Origin: Erythrocercus mccallii
Lineage: Eukaryota; Chordata; Aves; Passeriformes; Dicruridae
Direction: 5' to 3'
DNA: 64,000 nucleotides
NCBI GenBank assembly: GCA_013397435.1
Contig: VZRG01000184.1
Coordinates: forward strand, 255,881-319,880
Shown here: positions 1 through 8,125 of the stretch, piece by piece
Position numbering within the stretch: the first letter of the stretch is position 1
How the letters are laid out: each line of letters starts with the position of its first letter
Position numbers and translations under genes: made by a program
The notes under the pieces: model-generated
Databases searched by the model: none
Told to the model about the DNA's origin: nothing
Seen by the model: only the letters and a program-made list of their open reading frames with translations

Positions 1-2281
1 CAGGTAGGTACTGAGAGCTGTAGTAGCCTGAGTTTGAAATGGATGAAGACACTGAGAGCATCCACAAAGTGTAGTAAGTTCTAATATATAAGTAGTAAGT
101 TCTAGTCTATGCACGACTTGGGACAATGAAAAGCTGGTTGGGGGAGCACAGGATCCTGTGATTCTCACTGGCAATTGATGCTCCTAAAATATTTTAAATG
201 GATCAAGCTTAGCATCTAAAAGGTAAGAGTGAATAAATGGTTAAGTCAAAATTATTTCTCATTAATTCCATCTAATGCTCTGTCTACACTTACTTTGCTA
301 AAGCTTTTTATTTAAATTTAATGTATTTGAATAAATTACTTATGTGTCTTGTAGACTTCTCTGCCTCCTTTTATAGACAACTGTTGGGGTTTTCTGCCAG
401 TCATTTTAGCTGATCTTGTTTTCCAATGCATTATGCAAAGCAGCGCAAGGTTTGCTTCTGCTCACTGAACTGAGAGCTATGCCTATTGCAAAGTTCAATC
501 AACTTAAAAGTCACTGGTGGAATATACATATGAACCTACATTTAACTCAAAAGATCAAAGTAATTTTTTCCCTTCTCTTTGCTAACCTTTCTTATCAAAT
601 ATTATGTATTTAACTGGGAGAGGTGCTGACCTACGGAAAAAACTAAAGGAAGCAGAACAATGGGGATTTAACAATATTTAACACTGTATCTCAATATGAT
701 GAGAACTCTAAGAGCACACTGCCATCAAAGGGTGTTTGATTGAGGAAGCGTATTCTCTTGTCTGAAAGAAAAATATCTGAAGTTCCTTTTGGCCACCAGA
801 TAGCAGTACTTCACTTCATACGGTTCTCAGCTCACAGCATTCCTTGCCTTGTCGAAAAATCCATATATTGGATTCTAGACTCTTGCCCTGATATATCTTT
901 TGTGGACTTCATGACAGACTTCAGCTGTAACAAAAGATTTTGGACTTAGGAGTGCAGGTGATTTATGTGTTCAGGAGGAATCAAGAATATTGCAGGTTTC
1001 CTGAATGGGGAAATTTGGTTGTATAAATCTAATGGATTGTTAGGCATTAAAATTTCCAATGACAAAAGTTTCAGTGAAAAGCTTGGGCTTAAAATATTTT
1101 TAGCATTTCTCCCTTGCTGACAGTACATTTCCTTATTTATATTAGTATTTCAGGAATATTTCAGAAAGGCATTCTTTTGGCTTCCAAACATAAACTTTAC
1201 AGAGTTTTACTATTTCTGAAATTTATAATTTCTGCCAAATACTTTTAAACCTTGGCACTTTGCTTTGTTTTTAAATAGAGGAACAGGCTTTACAATACTT
1301 TTATCAAAAAGAAAGATACCCTCATTTTCACTGAAATTTGTTAAAACACCAGAAATGCAAGACACTATATAATAACAATAATAAAAACAATTGTCTGTTG
1401 TATCATGCTTTATTGGGTCATGTCACCTTACAAGAATTGTACATCATCCTCTTTTTTTTACAGTTACAGACCTCAGGCAAGGTGCACAGGTAGAGAGAAT
1501 GGGAAAGACCATCTGACTGTTATTCTCTCATTCTCATCTGTCCTGGTGTTGACATTTAAGTGTCTCAGCTGCTGCTTCAACCTGGAACAGCCAGTTATGA
1601 TCCCTATGGGATCATGCAACCGCTGTATTGCTTCCTTTCCTCCCAAACAAGATGGGAGAGATAATAATGGAAACCATCTCTGTCAGCTTTACACTAGAAT
1701 ATTCTTTGCTTTAGCTATTGTAGAGCCCTAACTGGATTCCCTTAATTTTTCATCTCCAGGGAATCTGGTGTCAGAATCATGTGAGCCCTGACTTTATTGC
1801 TGTGATTCACGTGACTTCTCTCACAGGAAATTTCACTTTTCTGTAGTGTTAGGCTTATCTACTAAATGAAAAGGTGACCTTACCCCCCATTTGTGATTCA
1901 TTTAACTATGACCAAAACTAACTCTTGGCAAGGGAAAGTAACGATAGAAATGTTTTCAACTTTGTCACTCCTCTGCCATTTTAAGTCCAGCACTCTTTTT
2001 TCTCTCCTTATATCTCATAATCATGAAAACCCATCTTCTGGCATCCAGCTTTCAGCAGACAACCAGTGAATATTCAGAGACATAAGACCATCAATTTGAT
2101 GACTGTTCCCATAGTTACTCTATTGATAGACTGGGTCTCTTATAGTTAAGAACTGGACTATGATCAGAATGAGGGAAATGTTGCTTCAAAAGTGCTTCAG
2201 ACAGCATAGCTCTCAAAAGCTCTTTCGTCCTGGTATAGAATAAGGGTTGATATCTTGGGTAGTACAGCCTACAAAATGCCT
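1..2281. other. Upstream intergenic sequence, no gene recognised
   Basis: AT-rich sequence with only short chance reading frames (none above about 110 codons) on either strand. I see no splice-bounded coding exon, RNA gene or recognisable transposable element. It may hold distal CD24 regulatory sequence, but nothing specific can be shown. Confidence 0.6.
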
Positions 2282-2764
2282 TTATTTCTGGAAAAATAAA
2301 ATAACTATAGCTTTGTCAGGCATTCTGAAGGAAATAATGTAAGACTTAGTTTGGAACAAAATATTCTTGTCCAACACAAGTCTCAGCACCTGGTCCTACA
2401 GTGCATCTCTCCACATATCCTGTGCTTTTGGACTAAGTTCTAGCAATGCCCTTGGAAGCTCTTCAAAAGCAGTCCAGCCCCTGAAGATGGCCAATGAGTT
2501 ATGTAGTGCTGGACTTGGGTATCTCCTCACAATCTGTTCTGAGATAAACACAAATCTATCCAATTTTGAAACCTGTTCATTTGTCTGCGCCAACAGAAAA
2601 TCTTGCTCTTCTTTTAGATAGAAATAACTGCTTTGTGACAATAGAATCAGCACATTGGTGTCTCTTTTTTGTAGTTTATAAAGTGGATGCAGACTATTCA
2701 GTTGTCCATACACTGAGACCTCTGAAAGGTTGTGCCAGGGCCTCACTAAATCAATCTTCAGTCA
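2282..2764 (-). other. Unidentified minus-strand open frame with one internal stop
   Basis: Read on the minus strand, about 160 codons are open between a TGA just above 2764 and a TAA at 2282-2284, interrupted by a single TAG at 2396-2398. The residues look moderately protein-like (segments such as FVFISEQIVRRYPSP and WTAFEELPRALLELSPKAQD before the stop, and DQVLRLVLDKN after it). There is no good ATG and no clear splice acceptor. It lies less than 1 kb upstream of the CD24 TATA box on the opposite strand. I do not recognise the family. It could be a decayed retrocopy, a fragment of a mobile element, or chance. Confidence 0.15.
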
Positions 2765-3179
2765 GTCAGGGGAGGACATACAATGTAAGTACAGCATTTA
2801 CTGTGCCGGAAGGTAGAACCTCACCTACACAGAGTCTACAGCTGGAAGAACTTTGTGTTCCACTTGCTACACAGGTGTCTTTAAAGAATAATGGTAATAA
2901 TAAAATATTTAGATCCAAAGAGTGCTTGAAATTGCAACCTGTGGTCTGAAGTCTGAGCACTAATGGTGAGGCAGCTCCGAACAAGATGGGATCTTAAATC
3001 CCCACGTTTTCTTCCACTGCTCCCGCCATTTAGAAGTAATTACAGCCGCTTTTACCTTTCCTTCTCTCGCTCATGATTTAATTTTTTTAAAAATGGAAAG
3101 AGTTTGGTGTTTTTATTAACATAAGCGTTTCTCTGGAGTAACTGCAGCTCAAGCGCCACAGCCCTGTGCCAGTCGCTCC
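2765..3179. other. CD24 distal promoter region
   Basis: A transition from AT-rich intergenic DNA into the CpG island. No coding sequence, repeat or clear binding-site cluster was recognised. Confidence 0.5.
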
Positions 3180-3376
3180 ATACGAGAACACGACGCCGGC
3201 ACTAGAGAGGGGCCAGCGCCTGTAAGAGCCCCGGCAGAGCTCTCGGGTCTGTCGGAGAGGGGCCGGCAGGACTCGAGCGCGCCCCGGTCCCGCGGGGGTC
3301 CCGGGCGCGGGGAGCGGAGCCCGCAGCGGCGCGGGACGAGGGGCCCCGGCGGGCACGGAGGGCGGGGGCAGAGGTG

Positions 3377-3461
3377 TGGGGCGGAGGAGGGGGAAGGCGG
3401 CGGCGGGGCGTCACGGGAGCCCGCGCTGCTATAAAAGGGCCGGGTGCGGCGGAGCCGCGCA
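3377..3461 (+). promoter_or_regulatory. CD24: CD24 core promoter: GC box, CRE half-site, TATA box, probable start
   Basis: A TATA box (tataaaag) lies at 3430-3437, followed about 30 bp later by a CA within a pyrimidine-rich initiator-like context (catctctctcg, about 3460). Upstream are an Sp1-type GC box (tggggcggag, 3377-3386) and a CRE half-site CGTCA at 3409-3413. The order GC box, CRE half-site, TATA, initiator and then the ATG 64 bp downstream is consistent with a focused plus-strand start. Which factors actually bind is not shown by sequence alone. Confidence 0.75.
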
Positions 3462-3523
3462 TCTCTCTCGCCCGCAGCCACAGCGGCAGGAGCAGCACCG
3501 GCATCTCGGCGGGACAGCATCAG

Positions 3524-3598
3524 ATGGGCATGGGGACGGCGCTGGCGGCGCGGCTCGGCCTGGGGCTCCTGCTCCTTGCCCTCCTCCTTCCCACGCAG
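3524..3598 (+). CDS. CD24: CD24 coding exon 1: start codon and signal peptide
   Basis: This exon encodes the first 25 residues of CD24, a GPI-anchored cell-surface sialoglycoprotein of leukocytes, epithelia and neural cells that binds P-selectin and Siglec-type lectins. The frame reads MGMGTALA and then ARLGLGLLLLALLLPTQ. The second part is, as I recall it, identical to the human CD24 signal peptide, followed by IY across the splice. A short n-region with one Arg and a Leu-rich h-region make a typical signal peptide. The exon ends in a whole codon, CAG, followed by the donor GTGAGC, so the intron is phase 0. There are two in-frame ATGs, at 3524 and 3530. The first is chosen for length agreement with other CD24 proteins. 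The second has the better context (G at -3 and +4) and would only remove Met-Gly. Longer open frames through this exon are by-products of GC-rich sequence. Confidence 0.93.
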
Positions 3599-3959
3599 GT
3601 GAGCCCCGGAGCGGCTGGGCGCTTTCCCTCCGCCGGCCCCAGGGCGAGACGCGGGAGCGGCGGCGCCGAGACCCTCCCCGCGGCGGCGGCCGCCTCGGGA
3701 GCGGCGGGGGCGGGTTTCTCCCGAGAGGAACTCCCGCTCGTGTGCGCCATCCCGGAGCCCGCCGCGGCGCCCGCGGGCGGCTCCTCCGCCCCAGGGCGGC
3801 GGCGGCGGGCGAGACGAACGAGCCCGGGCAGCCCCGGCTGCGGACGGGGCGGGGATGGGCGCGGACGGGCGGCGGGGCCAGCCCGGATCCCTGGGACGGC
3901 GGTGGCGGTGCCGTGGATTATCCCGGTCAAATCAAAAGAAATGAAGCTGGAGTTCGCGC

Positions 3960-3978
3960 TTTTTTTTTTTTTTTTTTT
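3960..3978 (+). repeat. T19 homopolymer in CD24 intron 1
   Basis: Nineteen consecutive T residues inside the otherwise GC-rich island, directly after agttcgcgc. It is probably length-variable and prone to sequencing error. Confidence 0.9.
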
Positions 3979-4619
3979 ATCCTCGCGGGATCCTCGAGGG
4001 GAAAGTCGCGGTGTGAGCGGCAGCTGAGCGTTCATTCCCCCGCTGATTAGAGGGAGAACGAGCCCTCCAAACCCGAGACAGCTCCGGGAAGGCACGAGTT
4101 TTGCAGCGGGACACGGGTCAGACCCTCCCCACACCGAAGCTGCGGGGCTTTGAGTCCTGTCCCGTGCTCGGTTCCCGGCAGGAGTGGGAGGTTTAGGGGC
4201 TGGAAGAAAGGCGCCAGTCTCTGGCTGCTGCGCTGGCCGAGCCTTGCCCTTGGCGCAGAGGTAATGGATGCAGGAGCCTCCGCTTCTCTTGAAGCGGCCA
4301 AGCCGAGCGGGGCTCCCCCGCTCCGCATCGGCGTGTTGTTCTTAGAGACCACCTCTTCCAAAGGGTGAATAACACAGTATCAGAAAAATAAATAGCAACG
4401 GCATTGCTAGATCGTGTTCCCTCCTCCTCTTCTCTTTGTTTGCAAGGAAGGGCACTATCCCTTCTCCTTTGTGCTCAGTGGAGTCTTGCCCTTGGCAGTG
4501 ATGAGAGCAGGATCAGACCCTTTGGGTTACCGGTATTTATCACATTCACACTGAGAAAATCTCTGGGGTCCCATCTATTGTGACGTTGGGGAATTTGGAC
4601 ATAAGCCCATTCTCTTCCA

Positions 4620-4672
4620 CCAAAAAAAAAAAAAAACAAACAGCAAAAAACCCCCCACAAACCCAAAAACTA
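4620..4672. repeat. A/C-rich simple tract
   Basis: An A15 run at 4622-4636 followed by mixed A and C blocks (caaacagc, aaaaaacccccc, acaaaccc). It is the reverse-strand counterpart of the G/T-rich tracts found later in the window and lies within CD24 intron 1. Confidence 0.8.
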
Positions 4673-5863
4673 AATTGAGAAACTCTGTTTGTTTGTTTAA
4701 AACCAAGAAAACTTGAAAAATACGTAACCAAGAATGGAATGGTGGTGGAGTCTTTGTATGAAGACTGAAAAAAATTCCAGGGCGGGTTGGGGCTTGCCTT
4801 GTAGGTTATTAACTCAGCAATTCACTATTGATCACTTTCAGACCGGTTTTAACAGAAACTTCAACACAGCGATTTTTATCCTGCAGTCATAAATTGCTTC
4901 CAGCACCGTGCCGATTGCCAAAAATGCTAACTACCAGAAGCCTTACACCATTCTTACGTTTTTCTATTATATGCTTTTTTTTTAAAGTAGGAAATACTGA
5001 AAGAAAGTGCTTATGCAGTTTTCCAATTAATTTAACATATACTTCATTGCCTCAGTGTTGAGGAATCGATTTTTTTTTTTCCTGCTAATCTATTTTCTCA
5101 GCAGCACTAGAAACGTGAGAAAATAAGGACACCTTTTGTGGACAGAATTACTTACTAAACTAACTAACCTCTTCAATGGTTTTACTTGAATTAACTCTTA
5201 AGAGCTTACCAGAATGCTCTGGTAGAATACAAGTTTGATGCCATGGAGTTGAAACCAAGCTTTCTGTATTATGCTCATTTTTGGGGATGAGATAATGTGA
5301 TTCTTGTTCTTGTTTTCATCCTTGTGTTTCACATGCTTTTTTTTCACTGGAATAAAAATGCTTGAGGTCATCTTTGAAACTTTTCCTGTGCATATATAGG
5401 GAATAACTTGATATTGACGTTGCACAGAGTGCAAGTTTTTGTTCTGTCCCTATAATGCAGAGTTATGAGAGGAAAAGGGTATTTTTTATTTTTCTTTCTG
5501 TGAGCGTTTTTAAAATTTGCTAATATATGGTCTTTTTCTTACTGCGCTTTTTGGTATGTTCTAGGATGCCAATAGGTTGTGATTTAATCAGTATGGTTTC
5601 ATTGTTCTAACTTCTGCAGTTGAGTGCTACCACAGCAAGATAAGAGAGGCTGAAGTATTGAATCCACTCACGTAAAATCCCACCATTGCTTCAAAGGAAG
5701 CAGCAAACCAGCCCCAGAAACAGTATCAATAGATTCTTGATCTTTGTTTCCTCATTTTTGTTTGTGGCTTTGTCTGCAAACGCAGACTGCAATTCATGCA
5801 GTTGTTTGAAAACATTTCTTAGGCTAAGATTTGCCTTTACATAGCTCTGCATTTGCACTTTTT

Positions 5864-5877
5864 TGTGTGTGTGTGTG
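5864..5877 (+). repeat. (TG)7 microsatellite
   Basis: Seven perfect TG dinucleotides in CD24 intron 1, about 320 bp before exon 2. Confidence 0.9.
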
Positions 5878-6196
5878 AGGTTTTTTTGAAACCTATATAT
5901 CTTCTAATTTAGGGAAGGATTTCCATAAAGTAATGGTTATATAAATACATTTTAGCCATTATTTTACATTACGTTATTTAGAAAAATATTAGATTTATTT
6001 CTTTAACAAATCCCACACGTGCATTCAAAATGTCTTTGTCCTTAACTGCACAATGAAAGGCGTGAGCATTTGTGTATATCTGAGTGCTGTGACTGAGTGG
6101 GGCTACACAGTGTTCATTGCTACTAATATGTATTTTGATTTTTAAAAAGAGACAATATAACCCTTTTTGTTCCTTCCCCTCCTCTCCACATTCTAG

Positions 6197-6379
6197 ATCT
6201 ACTGTGGTAATGAAACAAGTCCAACACCTTCAAACAATTCTTCAGCAAGTTCCACTTCTCTGTCAGCTGTCACAAATTCAGTGAACAATACCACCACTCA
6301 CGGACATGGGAATTCTCTTCACTCAACCACAAGTCTTTTTTTCATTCTCTCTGTTTCTCTTCTTTATTTTTCCTGTTGA
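6197..6379 (+). CDS. CD24: CD24 coding exon 2: sialomucin ectodomain and GPI-anchor signal
   Basis: Exon 2 follows the acceptor tctccacattctag and continues the frame with IYCGNETSPTPSNNSS, ending in TGA at 6377-6379. The full protein is 85 residues. By analogy with human CD24 the signal peptide would be cut after Cys28, leaving a mature peptide of about residues 29-63. That peptide is dominated by Ser, Thr and Asn, with sequons at N30 (NET), N38/N39 (NNSS) and N55/N56 (NNTT), so it is built for dense N- and O-glycosylation. The C-terminal NSLHSTTSLFFILSVSLLYF followed by SC is hydrophobic with no cytoplasmic tail, as expected of a GPI-attachment signal. It aligns with the human propeptide, placing the omega site near Gly63. 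The ectodomain differs greatly from mammals, which is normal for this family. Confidence 0.93.
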   Translation: MYCGNETSPTPSNNSSASSTSLSAVTNSVNNTTTHGHGNSLHSTTSLFFILSVSLLYFSC

Positions 6380-8125
6380 GAGACTCTGGCATGGAAATGG
6401 CTACCACTCCCCACCCCGTTTCCTGAACCACCTGAGATGGCTCGATCTCCAACCCAGCATGAGAAGAAATCAATCCAAACACCGTATAAAACCAGCTTGG
6501 TTCCACTGCATACTCAAATTAGCACCAGTTTGACCTAGAGAAGCACTCAGTATTCTGACTTTCAAAGCTGATCAGTGTGAAAAGACCAGCTCCAGCAAGG
6601 AGGTAAAATTATGAGCTCTTCCACCAAATGAGTTGGAATCTGAAAAACAAGATGGAAGCAAAAAGAGACCGTACTGACAAACACAATTTAAAGCTGAGAA
6701 GAAACACAGTATCTTATTATAAGGATGGATAATAACACTCCATGAAGAAAAAAAGCCAGAGAGTGTATCTACCATTTAGAATAAGGTCTTCAAGGGGTTT
6801 TATTTTTTGTTTAAGTTCAAAAACATCAACAGGCTCAGAGAACCCCTAGAAAACACAGAAAAGCTCAAATAGCTCTGTTTCTTGCACAGCCGTTATGGTT
6901 ATAACTTATGGGTATTAGGATGTATAAAAAAGAAACATCAGTGAAAAGGGTTTATTCTAGATTCTGTTTGTATGAAATTGTTACAAGGCTAAAATAGAAT
7001 AACAAATTTTTGTAAGAAGCCTCTTATTTAATGCCTGATTCCTAACCAAATCGTTAACCAGGCAGGGCTAGTTTTGAAACAGCTAAAACTCCACCAGTTT
7101 TCGTAAGAGTGGAATTATTTAGGGTGGGAATTTGAATTTGACATTTTATTTAAATTGTTTGTATATTAAACCATATGTGCCAGCAAAAGGAGGTGTGGAA
7201 ACATTACAAAAAGTACCAGGAGCTTTTTGTAAATGAAATTCAGAAAAGAACAAACAAACAAAGTCAATGGATGTATGTCTCCTCTTTCCTTTATTTCTCC
7301 TCCCAAGTTCTACAAGCTGTGTAAGTTTTTTTTGCTCCTGGAACTTCCTTTAATTATGAAGGATTTATAAAATCTTATGAGTAATGTTATAGTGCGGCAT
7401 TTTTTTCCTTTTTTTTTGGCACAATTTTTTTTTGTGAATAACTTACTGATTTTGAGGAGTTTTAATTGTGGTAGTCTACTTTAAACCTGGGCTAATATTT
7501 GCGGTGGGGAGAAGGAATGGGGAGAGGAGAGCAAACCGCCAAAAAAAAAAAAGAAATTAAATGAACAGGTGTTTGGAATATGAAGACTGGAGTCTTAATT
7601 TAATCACTGAATTTAAAAGTTACCTTTGTAAATACAACTTTTTAAAATTTTTTTCTGAATCAAAATTGCTACACTTGCACAGATTGTTTCTGTATCATCC
7701 AACACTTTAGAAAATAGTATCTGGTACTTGATCAAAACAAGCTTTGTTGAGGAGATTCAACTACCTTGATGATGATGATACCTTGTCAGAAAAAAAATAA
7801 CTATGTTGATATGATCACATGTGAATGTACATGATCATACCACTATCTGTAGATATTTATCTCAGTATAAGATCATGTCAAGCATGAGTGGCTCTCATTT
7901 TTTTTAATACACATCTGTCTTTCACCAATTCACAGTATCATATATTAGTAGCAAGCTAACACAAATTCATGTCAATGAGCGTACATGGACATTTCCTTAT
8001 GCTTATCATTTGTATCCAGTAAAATGTTAATGACTGTATTTTGTGTTTGTGTAATAATGCTTTGGTTTATTAGCTACTGATTTTCATTGAAAAAACCTGT
8101 AAATAAAACAGTGGACAGGCAATGC
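6380..8125 (+). other. CD24: CD24 3' untranslated region
   Basis: AT-rich sequence following the TGA with no coding frame of note. A long 3' UTR of this order (about 1.7 kb) is typical of CD24 mRNAs. It contains several AUUUA-type pentamers (for example in tcttatttaatgcc and gaattatttaggg) that could affect stability, plus poly(T) and poly(A) runs near 7400-7550. No strong upstream AATAAA was seen before the one at 8102, which supports a single long UTR, though shorter alternative forms from variant signals cannot be excluded. Confidence 0.65.
8102..8107 (+). terminator. CD24: CD24 polyadenylation signal (AATAAA)
   Basis: A canonical AATAAA sits within ctgtaaataaaacag. CA dinucleotides suitable for cleavage occur 10-30 nt further on, and a U/GU-rich stretch (cttgtaccttgcctgtgtt) lies about 55-75 nt downstream. 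Its distance from the stop codon fits the long 3' UTR expected for CD24. The assignment is by position and motif only. Confidence 0.65.

Larger units (their letters stand above)
3180..4170. promoter_or_regulatory. CD24: CpG island over CD24 promoter, exon 1 and 5' intron
   Basis: A stretch of about 1 kb that is very GC-rich and CpG-dense by eye, in sharp contrast to the AT-rich flanks. It covers the core promoter, the 5' UTR, the first coding exon and the start of the intron. CpG-island promoters suggest broad expression, and the TATA box inside it adds a focused start site. Boundaries are approximate. Confidence 0.88.
3599..6196 (+). other. CD24: CD24 intron 1
   Basis: A 2.6-kb phase-0 intron with donor GTGAGC and a pyrimidine-rich acceptor (ccttcccctcctctccacattctag). 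Its first 550 bp or so continue the CpG island. The rest is AT-rich, with a T19 run at 3960-3978, an A/C-rich tract near 4620-4672 and a short TG repeat at 5864-5877. I see no further exon in it. The long open frames at 3374-4134 on both strands are produced by the GC-rich sequence. Confidence 0.88.
3460..8125 (+). other. CD24: CD24 gene, transcribed region (two exons, one intron)
   Basis: The transcript is inferred from about 30 bp downstream of the TATA box to about 20 bp past the AATAAA at 8102. It has a short 5' UTR, a 75-nt coding part of exon 1, one GT-AG phase-0 intron (3599-6196), a 183-nt coding part of exon 2, and a long 3' UTR. The gene model rests on three things: the joined reading frame, consensus splice sites, and a product that matches the CD24 family along its length (signal peptide, short sialomucin ectodomain, GPI signal). 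Two coding exons with a long 3' UTR is the usual layout of vertebrate CD24. The exact transcript ends are estimates. Confidence 0.85.

Noticed and set aside
3149..4134. Several open frames of 100-224 codons on both strands around the CD24 promoter and 5' intron
   Set aside because: They follow from GC-rich DNA having few stop codons. They overlap each other on both strands, are Pro, Ala, Gly and Arg rich, and cross the real CD24 splice donor.
6306..6533. 75-codon plus-strand frame overlapping CD24 exon 2
   Set aside because: It is a shifted frame over the real CD24 reading frame and 3' UTR, with no independent support.
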